Below, one piece after another: positions 1 to 10,894 of a DNA stretch of 64,000 nt. Under the pieces are notes generated by a model. The model saw nothing but the letters and a program-made list of their open reading frames with translations, searched no databases and was not told the DNA's origin. The stretch lies in NCBI GenBank assembly GCA_934647195.1, contig CAKUFD010000005.1, positions 107,773 through 171,772 of the forward strand, read 5' to 3'. Both the position numbers and the translations under genes were made by a program. The DNA is from an uncultured Collinsella sp. Lineage in GTDB: Bacteria; Actinomycetota; Coriobacteriia; Coriobacteriales; Coriobacteriaceae. Within the stretch, counting starts at the first letter, position 1. The number at the start of each line of letters is the position of its first letter.

Positions 1-238
1 TGGCGCGGCGGGCGGCCCGCGACCGAGCTTCTACATGGCCTGCGGTGAGGACGACGACCTGCTTGAGCCCAATCGTGCATACCGCGACAAGTTGATGGGC
101 GAGGGTTTCGACGTTGATTATCACGAGGGCCCCGGCGTACACAACTGGAAGTTTTGGGATACCTGGATCGAGCGTTCTCTCGACTGGCTTCCGCTTGACG
201 GCGCCGATGATCCGTTGAGCAGTGGAAACGTGTCGTAG
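1..238 (+). CDS. Esterase D / tributyrin esterase-type hydrolase, 3' end
   Basis: This is the C-terminal 79 residues of a serine hydrolase whose start lies before the window; reading frame 2 is open from the first base. The ending with GVHNWKFWDTWIERSLDWL matches the C-terminus of esterase D-like (S-formylglutathione hydrolase/tributyrin esterase) enzymes, where the histidine of the G-x-H-x-W motif completes the Ser-Asp-His triad. The nucleophile serine is not visible. Such proteins cleave short-chain acyl esters in the cytoplasm; the substrate cannot be read here. It is followed by a palindromic repeat rather than a classical terminator. Confidence 0.75.
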   Translation, partial: GAAGGPRPSFYMACGEDDDLLEPNRAYRDKLMGEGFDVDYHEGPGVHNWKFWDTWIERSLDWLPLDGADDPLSSGNVS

Positions 239-260
239 CAGCAAGTACGACCCGCATCGA

Positions 261-294
261 TGTGCCAAAAAGTCGACAGGTTTATTTTGACGCA
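261..294 (+). repeat. Dispersed ~34-bp palindromic repeat, copy 1
   Basis: The sequence has the core AAAAAGTCGACAGGTTTATTTT found with small changes in several intergenic regions of the window. In this copy the outer arms (TGTGCC / GACGCA) no longer pair well. It lies between the esterase and ligA, in inverted orientation to copy 2 at 348-381. Confidence 0.8.
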
Positions 295-347
295 TCGATA
301 AAAATGCAGCGTCAGGGGTATGCGATGGCGCATGGGTGCACAAAGAG

Positions 348-2619
<2,272 letters not shown>

Positions 2620-2679
2620 AAAAACTAGATAACGGTTGGCTTTCAAGAAGACTCACTCAAGTTCTAGGTCAAAATGATT

Positions 2680-2707
2680 TATCATAATTATGTACATGAT
2701 CATGATA
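2680..2707 (+). promoter_or_regulatory. Palindromic operator/promoter candidate of the toxin-antitoxin pair
   Basis: TATCAT at 2680-2685 pairs with ATGATA at 2702-2707, and a perfect CATGATCATG palindrome lies at 2695-2704. The AT-rich centre could hold the -10 box. Phd/YefM antitoxins usually bind palindromes at their own promoter, so autoregulation is likely but inferred. Confidence 0.5.
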
Positions 2708-2717
2708 GGAGTGCGCC

Positions 2718-2987
2718 ATGCCTGTTTGCGTGCCAATCAAAGATATGCGTGACACTGCCAAGTTCTCAGAGCTTGTCGAGTCTACTCCGGGTCCCATCAC
2801 AGTGACGAAGAATGGCTATAGCAAGTTCGTTGTCATGCGCTCCGCGGACTACGACCGTATGGTTCAAGAGCAGGCCAAGGCCCGCCTTATGGAACGAGTC
2901 GCGATTGCGGAACGCGAACGGGTGGCAGGTTTGGGACGTAACGCCTTTGAGGCTTTGAATGATCTTGAGACAAAATATGGCCTATAA
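2718..2987 (+). CDS. Phd/YefM-family antitoxin
   Basis: An 89-residue antitoxin. The N-terminus (PIKDMRDTAKFSELVESTP followed by PITVTKNGYSKFVVM and SADYDRM) has the Phd/YefM DNA-binding and dimerisation fold; the C-terminal charged helix would wrap around the toxin. It presumably neutralises the following RelE/ParE-type protein and represses the operon through the palindrome just upstream. AGGAG at 2707-2711 supports the ATG at 2718. The next gene overlaps its last 11 bases, the usual translational coupling in type II systems. Confidence 0.88.
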   Translation: MPVCVPIKDMRDTAKFSELVESTPGPITVTKNGYSKFVVMRSADYDRMVQEQAKARLMERVAIAERERVAGLGRNAFEALNDLETKYGL

Positions 2988-3315
2988 CGTCAAAATCCTT
3001 CCCACGGCGGAACAAGAGGTTGACGACATCGTTGAGTATTTAATGTGCCATGGTGTTAATACTGCGCGTCGCTTTTTGGCAAAATATCGGCAACAACTCG
3101 AGATGTTGCAGAGCGGGGTTGTCGACTACGGGCTCTCCTTTCTACGCGAGTTGAGGGGCCTGGGATACCATGCGTGCTCCGTAAACTCTTATGTCATGCT
3201 GTACTACTACGAAGGAAACGATGTCGTAATCGCTCATGTGTTTCATCAGAGCCAGGATTATGCGTCGCTTGTCGTCTCCTATGATGCAAACAATGAGCCC
3301 AAAGGGGCCGATTAG
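2977..3315 (+). CDS. RelE/ParE-superfamily toxin
   Basis: A 112-residue protein whose sequence (YNVKILPTAEQEVDDIVEYL ... YGLSFLRELRGLGYHACSVN ... VVIAHVFHQSQDY) follows the RelE/ParE fold, with the typical late basic/His segment HVFHQSQDY. RelE members cleave mRNA on the ribosome and ParE members poison gyrase; the sequence alone does not settle which. The ATG at 2977, giving MAYNVKIL, is chosen over an upstream ATG at 2959 because homologues begin close to the first beta strand. It overlaps the antitoxin gene by 11 bases. A large inverted repeat follows. Confidence 0.82.
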   Translation: MAYNVKILPTAEQEVDDIVEYLMCHGVNTARRFLAKYRQQLEMLQSGVVDYGLSFLRELRGLGYHACSVNSYVMLYYYEGNDVVIAHVFHQSQDYASLVVSYDANNEPKGAD

Positions 3316-3401
3316 TCGCCCCGTCGTTCGCTCCCGCGACGCCATGCGGATCCGTGTGCGGCTTTCGCGCTGCCGCGTGCTCTCCGTCCCCCGTTCGCTA
3401 A

Positions 3402-3464
3402 ATGAAGCAAAAAATCCCTTTTGGCACGTCTACCAGGCGTTCTAAAAGGGATTTTTTGCTTCAT
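3402..3464. repeat. Perfect 21-bp inverted repeat
   Basis: ATGAAGCAAAAAATCCCTTTT at 3402-3422 is exactly complementary to 3444-3464, with a 21-base loop. Both arms carry runs of A or T, so a transcript from either side could fold into a long hairpin next to U-rich sequence. It may act as a bidirectional terminator after the toxin gene, or be another dispersed palindrome; only one copy is present here. Confidence 0.8.
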
Positions 3465-3594
3465 GTAGGCATGTCCAAGGTATGTGCTCCTTGGGGCACC
3501 ACGCTGCGCTGCGCACTACCACTGCTCGCGCACACTTTGTTGCTTGCGTTAGAAAATCACATCGATGCTTGACCTACGGCCTCTTTTCACAATA

Positions 3595-3623
3595 CTTGAG
3601 TAGTCATTAATTGAGTATTCAAG
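3595..3623 (+). promoter_or_regulatory. MarR-type operator candidate
   Basis: The imperfect palindrome CTTGAGTAGTCA-N5-TGAGTATTCAAG lies 9 bases before the MarR start and overlaps the likely promoter region. Ten of twelve positions pair. Half sites of the CTTGA/TCAAG type are common for MarR proteins, so it probably mediates autorepression of the marR-ABC operon. Confidence 0.55.
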
Positions 3624-3632
3624 GAGATGAAG

Positions 3633-4151
3633 ATGGAACAGAGCGATCCTGCCTCCACGGGCGTGGCGGCGCAGCAGCCGGCCTTCGATGAAGACATGCG
3701 TTTGGGCATGTCGCTCAACGATATCCATATGAGCATCAGCCGTGCGTTCCATACCATGAACAACACGACGCGCCCCTGCGCGCGAAGCTTGGGGCTGGGC
3801 CAAGGCCAGCCTCGCATCCTTTCGTATATCGCGGTGCACGGGGTGAGTACCCAACGCGAGATCGCCCGCTTCTATTCCATCGATCCTTCGGCTGTGTCGC
3901 GTCTGCTCGACCCGTTGGAGCGCGAGGGCTTCTTGACGAGCGTTCCGGGCCGCGATCGCCGTACGCGCGCTCTCGACATCACCGAAAAAGGTAGATGTGC
4001 CCTTGCCGCTTGGGAAGAGGAGTGCCGTCGCGTCGACCGCATCATGTTCCGCGGCTTTAGCCCGGAGGAAGAAACTGCGCTCAAGGACATGCTCGAGCGT
4101 GTGCGCAAGAACATGGCAGATGAGCTTGAGGCGGGTAAAAAGCATGAATAA
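3633..4151 (+). CDS. MarR-family transcriptional regulator
   Basis: A 172-residue winged-helix regulator. The DNA-binding part reads STQREIARFYSIDPSAVSRL followed by DPLEREGFLTSVPGRDRRTR, the typical helix-turn-helix and wing with the D-x-R-x3 signature. It probably represses itself and the downstream ABC exporter and is released by a drug-like ligand, as for many MarR-exporter operons (inference). AAGGAG at 3621-3626 directly abuts an ATG at 3627, so the ATG at 3633 with 6-base spacing is preferred. Its last 8 bases overlap the next gene. Confidence 0.9.
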   Translation: MEQSDPASTGVAAQQPAFDEDMRLGMSLNDIHMSISRAFHTMNNTTRPCARSLGLGQGQPRILSYIAVHGVSTQREIARFYSIDPSAVSRLLDPLEREGFLTSVPGRDRRTRALDITEKGRCALAAWEEECRRVDRIMFRGFSPEEETALKDMLERVRKNMADELEAGKKHE

Positions 4152-5919
4152 CTTGCGCCGTATGATTCATTACCTGGGAACATACAAGATCGATGCCGTG
4201 CTCGGCATCTTGATTGTCGCCATCGAGACCTCTATCGAGCTCTTTATCCCGGTGCTCATGGCGCGCATCATCGACGAAGGAATCGCGCAAGCCAATATTC
4301 CCCTCATCCTGCATCAGGGTGCGCTGATGCTTGCCTGTGCGCTCACATCGCTTGTCCTGGGCTTTTTCTACGCCCGTTTTGCGTCGCGTGCCTCGGTGGG
4401 TCTCGGTGCGAACCTGCGCCAGGCAGAGTACGAGAAGATTCAGCGCTACGCCTTTGGAAACCTCGACCATTACCAAACGTCCTCACTGGTCACGCGCATG
4501 ACCACCGACATCACCGTCATTCAAAACGCTATGGCGAACGGCTTTAGGCCCTGTGTGCGCGGACCGATGATGCTCATCATGTCTCTCGTCTATGCGTTTT
4601 CGCTCAACCGTGAGCTCGCCATGGTGTTCGTCTGCATCCTGCCGGTCCTCGCGGTGGCGCTCGGCATCATCACCTGGCGCGTATCGCCGCTCTACCAGCG
4701 CCTTCAGACCTCGATGGACCACGTGAACCGCGTGGTGCAGGAAAACCTGACCGCCGTCCGCGCCGTCAAGGCCTATGTGCGCGAACCGCAGCAGTGTGAC
4801 GTGTTTGACAATGTGAACAGCGAGCTTGCGCAGGGGGCTACCAAGACGTTTGGAACCGCGCAGTTCAACCTGCCGGTATTTCAAGCTGCCATCTACACGG
4901 CGGCGACGCTCGTGCTGTGGGTGGGCGGCCAGATGATTTGCGCGAACACCTTGACCGTGGGCGAGCTCACGGGCTTCATGAGCTATGTCTTGCAGGTCAT
5001 GAATTCGCTGATGATGATCTCGAACGTCTTTTTGCTGCTCACGCGTGCGCTTACGAGCGTCGAGCGCGTGGGCGAGGTTCTTGACGAGGAACCGCTGATC
5101 GCCTCGCCGGCAGCCGCGTGTGCGCTCACAATCGTGCCAGACGGCTCGGTCTCCTTCCGTAACGTCGACTTTAAATATCGCGCCGAGGCGGAGGAGAACG
5201 TGCTCGAGGGCATCTCGTTTGATATCGAGAGCGGCTCCACGGTGGGCATCCTTGGAAGCACGGGCGCGGGCAAAAGCTCGCTCGTGCAGCTCATCGCGCG
5301 TTTGTACGATGCGACGGCGGGCGAGGTGCTGGTGGGCGGCTGCGATGTGCGCGAGTACGACTTGACCGTCCTTCGCGATGCCGTGGGCGTGGTGTTGCAG
5401 AAAAACGTGCTGTTCACGGGTACCGTGCGTGACAATCTGCGCTGGGGCAATGCCGGGGCGACCGATGATGAGCTTCTCGAGGCATGCCGTCTGGCGTGCG
5501 TGGACGAATTTTTGGATCGCATCGGCGGGCTCGATGGCGACTTGGGGCAGGGCGGTGCCGGTGTATCTGGCGGCCAAAAACAACGCCTGTGCATCGCCCG
5601 CGCTCTGCTCAAGCGTCCGCGTATCTTGATTTTCGACGATTCGACAAGTGCTGTGGATATGGCCACCGAGGCCAAGATCCGTGCCAACCTGGCGAGTATC
5701 CCGGGCGTCACCTGCATCATCATCGCGCAGCGCATCACCTCGGTGATGGATGCCGACGAGATCATCGTTCTGGATGACGGTCGTCTCCATGCACAGGGCA
5801 CTCATGCGGAGTTGCTCGAGACCGATACTATTTACCGGGAAATCTATGCTTCGCAGGTGGGACATGCCGACGAGACGGCGACGGACGACGCATCGAAAGG
5901 AGGCGAGGTCGATGCCTAA
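4144..5919 (+). CDS. ABC exporter half-transporter, subunit with degenerate ATP site
   Basis: 591 residues: six-helix ABC membrane domain (about 15-320) followed by an ATPase domain with Walker A GSTGAGKSS, signature VSGGQ and Walker B ILIFDDSTS. The residue after the Walker B aspartate is Asp499 instead of the catalytic Glu, the hallmark of the degenerate-site subunit in heterodimeric exporters such as TM287/288, BmrCD and LmrCD. It should pair with the next protein to export a drug or lipid-like substrate. The ATG at 4144 overlaps the marR stop by 8 bases; an upstream-extended frame runs inside marR and is not used. Substrate unknown. Confidence 0.93.
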   Translation: MNNLRRMIHYLGTYKIDAVLGILIVAIETSIELFIPVLMARIIDEGIAQANIPLILHQGALMLACALTSLVLGFFYARFASRASVGLGANLRQAEYEKIQRYAFGNLDHYQTSSLVTRMTTDITVIQNAMANGFRPCVRGPMMLIMSLVYAFSLNRELAMVFVCILPVLAVALGIITWRVSPLYQRLQTSMDHVNRVVQENLTAVRAVKAYVREPQQCDVFDNVNSELAQGATKTFGTAQFNLPVFQAAIYTAATLVLWVGGQMICANTLTVGELTGFMSYVLQVMNSLMMISNVFLLLTRALTSVERVGEVLDEEPLIASPAAACALTIVPDGSVSFRNVDFKYRAEAEENVLEGISFDIESGSTVGILGSTGAGKSSLVQLIARLYDATAGEVLVGGCDVREYDLTVLRDAVGVVLQKNVLFTGTVRDNLRWGNAGATDDELLEACRLACVDEFLDRIGGLDGDLGQGGAGVSGGQKQRLCIARALLKRPRILIFDDSTSAVDMATEAKIRANLASIPGVTCIIIAQRITSVMDADEIIVLDDGRLHAQGTHAELLETDTIYREIYASQVGHADETATDDASKGGEVDA

Positions 5920-7885
5920 GACCACAGCTCAGGCGCGCCCGGAAAACCTCAAGCATACGTTGCGCTGCCTGCTTTCCTATATGGGCCATGCCAAGATTTC
6001 GCTCGGTATCGTGGGCGTGCTCGCCGTCGTATCGGCGCTTGCCAATCTGTTGGGTACCTACATGATCAATCCCGTTGTGACGGCGCTCACCACGGGGCAT
6101 GCCGATAAGCTTGGCTCGCTTATCGCGCTTACCGCCACCATCTACGCACTGGGTGTGGCCTGCGCGCTGGGCTACACGCAGATTATGGTCCGTGCGGCAC
6201 AGCGGGTGGTGTTCGACATTCGCCGCGACCTGTTTGCGCACATCCAGACGCTTCCGCTTGGCTATTTTGACCGCACGCGGTCGGGCGACATCATGAGCTT
6301 TTTCACGAACGACGTGGATGCCGTTTCCGAGGCGCTCAACAATAGCTTTGCAACGGTGATCCAGGCGGCTGTGCAGACGGTGGGAACGTTGGTCTTGATG
6401 TTCGTGCTCAATTGGCGTCTCGCGCTCATCACCGTGGCATGCGATGTGGCCATCGTGGCGCACGTGCGCTATTCGGGCGCGCGCAGCAAGACGTTCTATG
6501 CGCGTCAGCAAAAGGCGCTCGGTGCGCTCGACGGCTATATCGAAGAGATGGTCTCGGGGCAAAAAGTCGTCAAGGTTTTCAATCATGAGCAGGCAAATGT
6601 TGCCGAGTTTACCGACCGCAACGAGGGCTTACGCCAGGCGGGAACCTCTGCACAGAGCTATGCTGCGACGATGGTGCCGGTTACGGTGTGCATCGGGTAC
6701 GTGAACTACGCGATTGTGGCCGTGGTGGGTGCGATCTTGGCCATCCACGGCTTGGCGACCGTGGGCGCGCTCGCGAGCTACCTGGTGTTCGTGCGCCAGG
6801 CGGCGATGCCGTTCAACCAGGTGACGCAGCTGGGAAACTTCCTGCTCAATGCCCTTGCGGGTGCCGAGCGCCTGTTTTTTGCGATGGAGCTTGAAAGCGA
6901 GTGCGACGAGGGTCGCGTGACGCTTGTGCAGGATAGTGACGATACCTGGTCGTGGAAGCTGCCTGAGGGCCAGGGCTTGGGAGCCTACGGCAAGCTCGTG
7001 CCCGTGGCGGCAGGTGCGTCCGATACGGGCGCTGGCAAGCGGGTTGCCTCGTCGGCTGACTGCGCGGCGGATGCCGAGTCATCGGGTGCACGCCCGCAAC
7101 GTACAGCGCCAGGCGCAGATGGAACGCTGTTGGCGATCGATTCGGTCCCACTGCGAGGCGACGTTCGTTTCCATGGCGTGGACTTTGGCTACGTGCCGGG
7201 GAAGCTGGTCTTGCACGACCTTAACCTGTTTGCCAAGCCGGGGCAGAAAATCGCTTTCGTGGGATCGACCGGTGCCGGCAAGACCACCATCACTAACCTC
7301 ATCAATCGCTTTTACGAGCTCGATGCAGGCGAGATTACCTTCGACGGTATCGATGTGCGCAACATCGCCAAGGCGGACTTGCGCCGAAGCCTTGGCATCG
7401 TGCTGCAGGATACGCACCTGTTCACGGGGACTATTGCCGACAACATTCGCTTTGGCAAGCTTGACGCCACAGACGAGGAAGTGCGTGCGGCGGCGCGTGC
7501 AGCGTGCGCCGATTCATTCATTCGCCGTATGCCGCATGGCTACGACACCATGGTGACGTCTGACGGCGCAAACCTGAGCCAGGGGCAGCGCCAGCTGCTT
7601 GCCATCGCCCGCGTGGCGGTGGCCGATCCTCCCGTGCTGATTTTGGATGAGGCTACGTCGAGCATCGATACGCGAACCGAGAAACTTGTCGAACGAGGCA
7701 TGGACCGCATCATGGACGGCCGCACGACCTTCATGATCGCGCATCGCCTGTCTACGGTGCGCAATGCCAACGTCATCATCGTTTTGGAGCACGGACGCAT
7801 CGTCGAGCGCGGCACGCACGAAGAGCTGCTGGCCCAACATGGCGAGTACTGGCAGCTCTACCAGGGCCTCAAGGAACTCGACTGA
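5912..7885 (+). CDS. ABC exporter half-transporter, subunit with canonical Walker B
   Basis: 657 residues: ABC membrane domain (about 20-330), a long acidic/Ala-Gly-rich linker of roughly 90 residues, then an ATPase domain with Walker A GSTGAGKTT, signature LSQGQ and Walker B ILDEATS with catalytic Glu580. The Gln-containing signature is the partner of the degenerate site in the preceding subunit, so the two proteins fit a heterodimeric exporter of the TM287/288 kind. AAAGGAGG at 5897-5903 supports the ATG at 5912; it overlaps the previous gene by 8 bases. The extended linker with WSWKLPEGQGLGAYG is unusual and unassigned. Confidence 0.93.
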   Translation: MPKTTAQARPENLKHTLRCLLSYMGHAKISLGIVGVLAVVSALANLLGTYMINPVVTALTTGHADKLGSLIALTATIYALGVACALGYTQIMVRAAQRVVFDIRRDLFAHIQTLPLGYFDRTRSGDIMSFFTNDVDAVSEALNNSFATVIQAAVQTVGTLVLMFVLNWRLALITVACDVAIVAHVRYSGARSKTFYARQQKALGALDGYIEEMVSGQKVVKVFNHEQANVAEFTDRNEGLRQAGTSAQSYAATMVPVTVCIGYVNYAIVAVVGAILAIHGLATVGALASYLVFVRQAAMPFNQVTQLGNFLLNALAGAERLFFAMELESECDEGRVTLVQDSDDTWSWKLPEGQGLGAYGKLVPVAAGASDTGAGKRVASSADCAADAESSGARPQRTAPGADGTLLAIDSVPLRGDVRFHGVDFGYVPGKLVLHDLNLFAKPGQKIAFVGSTGAGKTTITNLINRFYELDAGEITFDGIDVRNIAKADLRRSLGIVLQDTHLFTGTIADNIRFGKLDATDEEVRAAARAACADSFIRRMPHGYDTMVTSDGANLSQGQRQLLAIARVAVADPPVLILDEATSSIDTRTEKLVERGMDRIMDGRTTFMIAHRLSTVRNANVIIVLEHGRIVERGTHEELLAQHGEYWQLYQGLKELD

Positions 7886-7919
7886 CGTGACAAAAAGTCG
7901 ACAGGTTTATTTTGTCACA
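7886..7919 (+). repeat. Dispersed ~34-bp palindromic repeat, copy 3
   Basis: Starts on the base after the ABC stop codon. Arms GTGACAAAA / TTTTGTCAC pair perfectly around the shared core AGTCGACAGGTTTA. It is the first structure a transcript of the exporter operon would meet. Confidence 0.85.
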
Positions 7920-7988
7920 TTTTCACAGGTCCTACACATGTGGCCCCTGCAGGACACGCCGGGCCGCATGTAACGGTTCTGTACGCGC

Positions 7989-8017
7989 TTGCATGCCGGG
8001 CACGGAAGATGGATATA
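7989..8017 (+). promoter_or_regulatory. Promoter candidate for the HAD phosphatase
   Basis: TTGCAT at 7989-7994 and GATATA at 8012-8017 are separated by 17 bases. Both boxes are imperfect; reported as a weak sigma-70-type candidate. Confidence 0.3.
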
Positions 8018-8070
8018 GTAGGAGCAGAAGAAGCGAAAGCTATTGCGATTGAAGAGGATCGTGCCCGCGC

Positions 8071-8637
8071 ATGCGCGTTTTTGATTTTGATAACACCATC
8101 TACGACGGCGAGAGCCCTTACGACTTCTATCTGTTCTCGCTCAAGTACAATCCGAAAGTCGTGCGTTTCGTGCCGCCACTTGCCTATTATGGCATGCGCT
8201 ACTCCAAGGAAAAATGCACGTTGGAGGAGCTTGAGCATGCCATGGCCAAGTATCTCAAGGCCTATCTGAGCTCTTTTGATGATATCGAAGGCATGGTGAG
8301 TGCCTTTTGGGACGCGCACATGCACAAGATCAAGCACTGGTATCATCCGCAGCCCGACGATGTGATCATGACCGGGTCGTTCGACTACACTATGAACGAG
8401 ATTCAGCGGCGTCTGGGTATCAAGACCATGGTCTGCTCGACGGTCAATCGCGATACGTTGGAGCTCGAGCATCTCAATTTTGGAACCAACAAGGTCAAGG
8501 TGTTCCGCGAGATGTTTGGGCCAGACGCTGTGCCCGATGAGTTCTATAGCGACAACATGATCGACCTGCCCATGATGAAGCTCGCGCGCCGCGCCTTCCT
8601 GGTGAACGGCAACCATATCAAGCAGGTTAACGTTTAA
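8071..8637 (+). CDS. HAD-superfamily phosphatase (subclass IB-like)
   Basis: A 188-residue cytoplasmic protein beginning with the HAD motif I VFDFDNTIYDG (Asp5 nucleophile, Asp7 acid/base). Motif II lies in VIMTGSFDYT, and motif IV-like acidic residues in FYSDNMIDLPMM; the closing stretch AFLVNGNHI also fits the HAD-IB group that includes phosphoserine phosphatase-like enzymes. The exact substrate is not evident. The ATG at 8071 puts the DxD motif at the usual N-terminal place, although the ribosome binding site (GAGGA) is about 13 bases away. Appears monocistronic. Confidence 0.82.
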   Translation: MRVFDFDNTIYDGESPYDFYLFSLKYNPKVVRFVPPLAYYGMRYSKEKCTLEELEHAMAKYLKAYLSSFDDIEGMVSAFWDAHMHKIKHWYHPQPDDVIMTGSFDYTMNEIQRRLGIKTMVCSTVNRDTLELEHLNFGTNKVKVFREMFGPDAVPDEFYSDNMIDLPMMKLARRAFLVNGNHIKQVNV

Positions 8638-8834
8638 CCGCTGTGACAGGTCAGGCCGCGGCATTTTGACTGACGCCGGGATGGTCGAAGTGCCCCTCCA
8701 GCCGTTACCTGCGGCCCCAACGAGTAAAGATGTTACGAACCTGTGTCCATTTGTGCAATCTGCACGGACGCAGAAGATTTTCGTGTGACTCAGGCGTGAC
8801 AATGCGGGTGGATGCCAACGACAAGGAGGACGCC

Positions 8835-10040
8835 ATGGACTCATTTATGTATTTTGCACCCACCCGCTTGCTGTTTGGACCGGGCAAGCTCAATGAGCTC
8901 GGAGACCAGGAACTGCCGGGCAAGCGCGCCCTTTTGGTCACCACGGGCGGCAAGTCCGTCAAGGCAAATGGCTATCTTGCTCGCGTGGAAGAACAGCTTG
9001 ACCGTGCCGGAGTGGAGCACGTTCTCTTTGATCGCATCGAGCCCAACCCCTTGCGCGACACCGTGAATGCGGGAGGCTGGATGGCGCGTACGGAAAGCTG
9101 CGATTTCGTGCTCGCGCTGGGCGGCGGCTCCGTTATGGACGGCTGCAAGGGCATCTGCGTGGTGGCTGCCAATCCCGGGTGTGATGCCGGGGGTAACGAG
9201 GTCGCTGGCGACATCTGGGACTATGCCATGGGCGGCACCGCAAAGGGCCTTCCCATTCCAAACGATCCGCTTCCGTTGGTGTGCGTGACCACGACGGCGG
9301 GCACCGGTTCTGAAGTCGATGCGGGCGCCGTGCTTTCTTGCGAGGAGACCGATGAGAAGCTTCGCTTAGGCAACCCTCGCCTGTTCCCGCGTCTTTCGGT
9401 GGTCGATCCGGAACTCATGTTCACGGTTCCTCCGCGTCTCACTGCTTTTCAGGGGTTCGATGCCCTGTTCCACTGCGTGGAGTGTTATATCAACAATGCG
9501 CACACTCCTATGGGCGATATCATTTGCCGCGAAGGTATCCGAAACGCTGCTGCGGCGCTTCCTGCCTGCGTACGCGATGGGTTTGACCTTCATGCACGCA
9601 CGCAGCTTGCCTTTGCCAATACCCTGGGCGGTTACGCCATGGTCTGCACGGGCTGCGCCGGCTGCCATGGAACAGAGCACGCCATGAGCGCGCACCATCA
9701 TGACCTTCCGCATGGTGCGGGCCTCATCATGATTAGCGTGGCCTATCATCAGCATATGATCGACGCCCACGTGTGCGATGACCGCTATGTCGATATGGCA
9801 CGCCTGATGGGAAACTGGCTTGCCAGCAAGCCCGAAGATTTCATTGCCGAGCTTGAGCGCCTGATTGACGAGTGCAACATGGAGGATCTCAAGATGAGCG
9901 ACTGGGGCATCACGCCCGACGAGTTCGACGTCATGGCGAGCAAGGCCCTCGACACCAACGATGCCCTGTTTGCGCATGATCCTGCACAACTCTCTCATGA
10001 CGACGTGGCGAATATCCTCAAGGCGTCTTGGGCCGACTAA
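8835..10040 (+). CDS. Iron-containing (type III) alcohol dehydrogenase
   Basis: 401 residues. The N-terminal dinucleotide domain has LALGGGSVMDGCKG, and the C-terminal domain carries the metal-ligand pattern Asp-x3-His in GFDALFHCVE plus histidines in EHAMSAHHHDLPHGAGL. It resembles the NADH-dependent butanol dehydrogenase branch, which reduces aldehydes to alcohols during fermentation. The start is the ATG at 8835 with AAGGAGG at 8823-8829; an in-frame upstream extension lacks such a site. A strong terminator follows at 10123. The exact aldehyde substrate is unknown. Confidence 0.93.
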   Translation: MDSFMYFAPTRLLFGPGKLNELGDQELPGKRALLVTTGGKSVKANGYLARVEEQLDRAGVEHVLFDRIEPNPLRDTVNAGGWMARTESCDFVLALGGGSVMDGCKGICVVAANPGCDAGGNEVAGDIWDYAMGGTAKGLPIPNDPLPLVCVTTTAGTGSEVDAGAVLSCEETDEKLRLGNPRLFPRLSVVDPELMFTVPPRLTAFQGFDALFHCVECYINNAHTPMGDIICREGIRNAAAALPACVRDGFDLHARTQLAFANTLGGYAMVCTGCAGCHGTEHAMSAHHHDLPHGAGLIMISVAYHQHMIDAHVCDDRYVDMARLMGNWLASKPEDFIAELERLIDECNMEDLKMSDWGITPDEFDVMASKALDTNDALFAHDPAQLSHDDVANILKASWAD

Positions 10041-10357
10041 AGGATGTTCCCGAGTGCGGGTGGCCAGGTAGGCGCAATAGGCGAACCGATTATCCGATAA
10101 AACATGCAGATAGCTAGCCTCTAAGGGCGTCGAGCGAAAGGTCGGCGCCCTTTTTGCCGCCCTTTTGTTTTTGCGAGAGACGGGTGTTTGCAGACGGGCG
10201 CTTGCGAGCATAAGCGTCTTGATGCGTGCGCGTTTTGCGGTAAGACGCCCTTTCTCGCGTGAGGCCACGTCTGCATGCGGCGCGGCGGGCATAATGAAGG
10301 CCGTCCGTACGCTGTGGACGAGAATGTCAAGAGACGATTGATGCCGGGGGAGTGCAT
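10041..10357. other. Intergenic region with terminator
   Basis: 317 bases. It contains the intrinsic terminator at 10123-10155; the remaining ~200 bases before the HD-domain gene hold no gene and no convincing promoter consensus that I can see. Confidence 0.6.
10123..10155 (+). terminator. Intrinsic terminator of the alcohol dehydrogenase
   Basis: AAGGGCG at 10123-10129 pairs with CGCCCTT, followed by a T run ending at 10155. The loop is 16 bases. Confidence 0.75.
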
Positions 10358-10894
10358 ATGAAGAGGAGATATGCGTTTGCTCGCGATCGCGCATGCCCTG
10401 AACATCCTTTGGCCTACGTGCACAATATAGCCCAGGAGCTCGAAAAGGAAGGACGCTTGGGCCTCACGCGCTCATTCATACAGCATGGCGATGTCTCGGT
10501 ATACGCTCACGTGCTTTCGGTCGCGCGGTACAGTTTGTGTATGGCGCAGGTACTCGCGTGCGTTGGCGTCGATATCGATACGCGTTCTTTGGTGCGCGGC
10601 GCGCTTCTGCACGATTACTTTCTCTACGACTGGCACGATTCGGATCCGAGCCATCGCCTTCATGGGTTCAAGCACCCCTTCTTTGCTCTTGAGCGTGCCG
10701 AAGAAGATTTTGATCTGACCCCCATCGAGCGCAATATCATTGCTCGCCATATGTTTCCCCTCGTGCCGATTCCGCCTGCGTGCCGCGAGGCGTGGATCGT
10801 GTGCTTGGCCGATAAGGCGTGCGCGCTGGGTGAGACGGTTGGCGGGCGTGTTGGCGGCAAGCGCCGGATGAGGGGAAGAGGGGAGCGCGCATGA
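10358..10894 (+). CDS. HD-domain protein
   Basis: A 178-residue protein with the HD phosphohydrolase pattern: His51 in VYAHVLSVARYS, the His85-Asp86 pair in GALLHDYFLYDWHD, and a later Asp in VCLADKACAL. HD proteins are metal-dependent phosphohydrolases, often acting on nucleotides; no specific substrate can be named. The tail is very Arg/Gly rich. ATG at 10358 is favoured over GTG at 10352 because GGGGGAG at 10346-10352 then has a 5-base spacing. It overlaps the next gene by 4 bases (ATGA), so the two are translationally coupled. Confidence 0.8.
   Translation: MKRRYAFARDRACPEHPLAYVHNIAQELEKEGRLGLTRSFIQHGDVSVYAHVLSVARYSLCMAQVLACVGVDIDTRSLVRGALLHDYFLYDWHDSDPSHRLHGFKHPFFALERAEEDFDLTPIERNIIARHMFPLVPIPPACREAWIVCLADKACALGETVGGRVGGKRRMRGRGERA

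Larger units (their letters stand above)
3316..3632. other. Intergenic region with hairpin and MarR operator
   Basis: 317 bases without a gene. It holds a 63-bp perfect inverted repeat (3402-3464) and a palindromic operator candidate in front of the MarR gene (3595-3623). I see no coding potential in the remainder. Confidence 0.7.
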
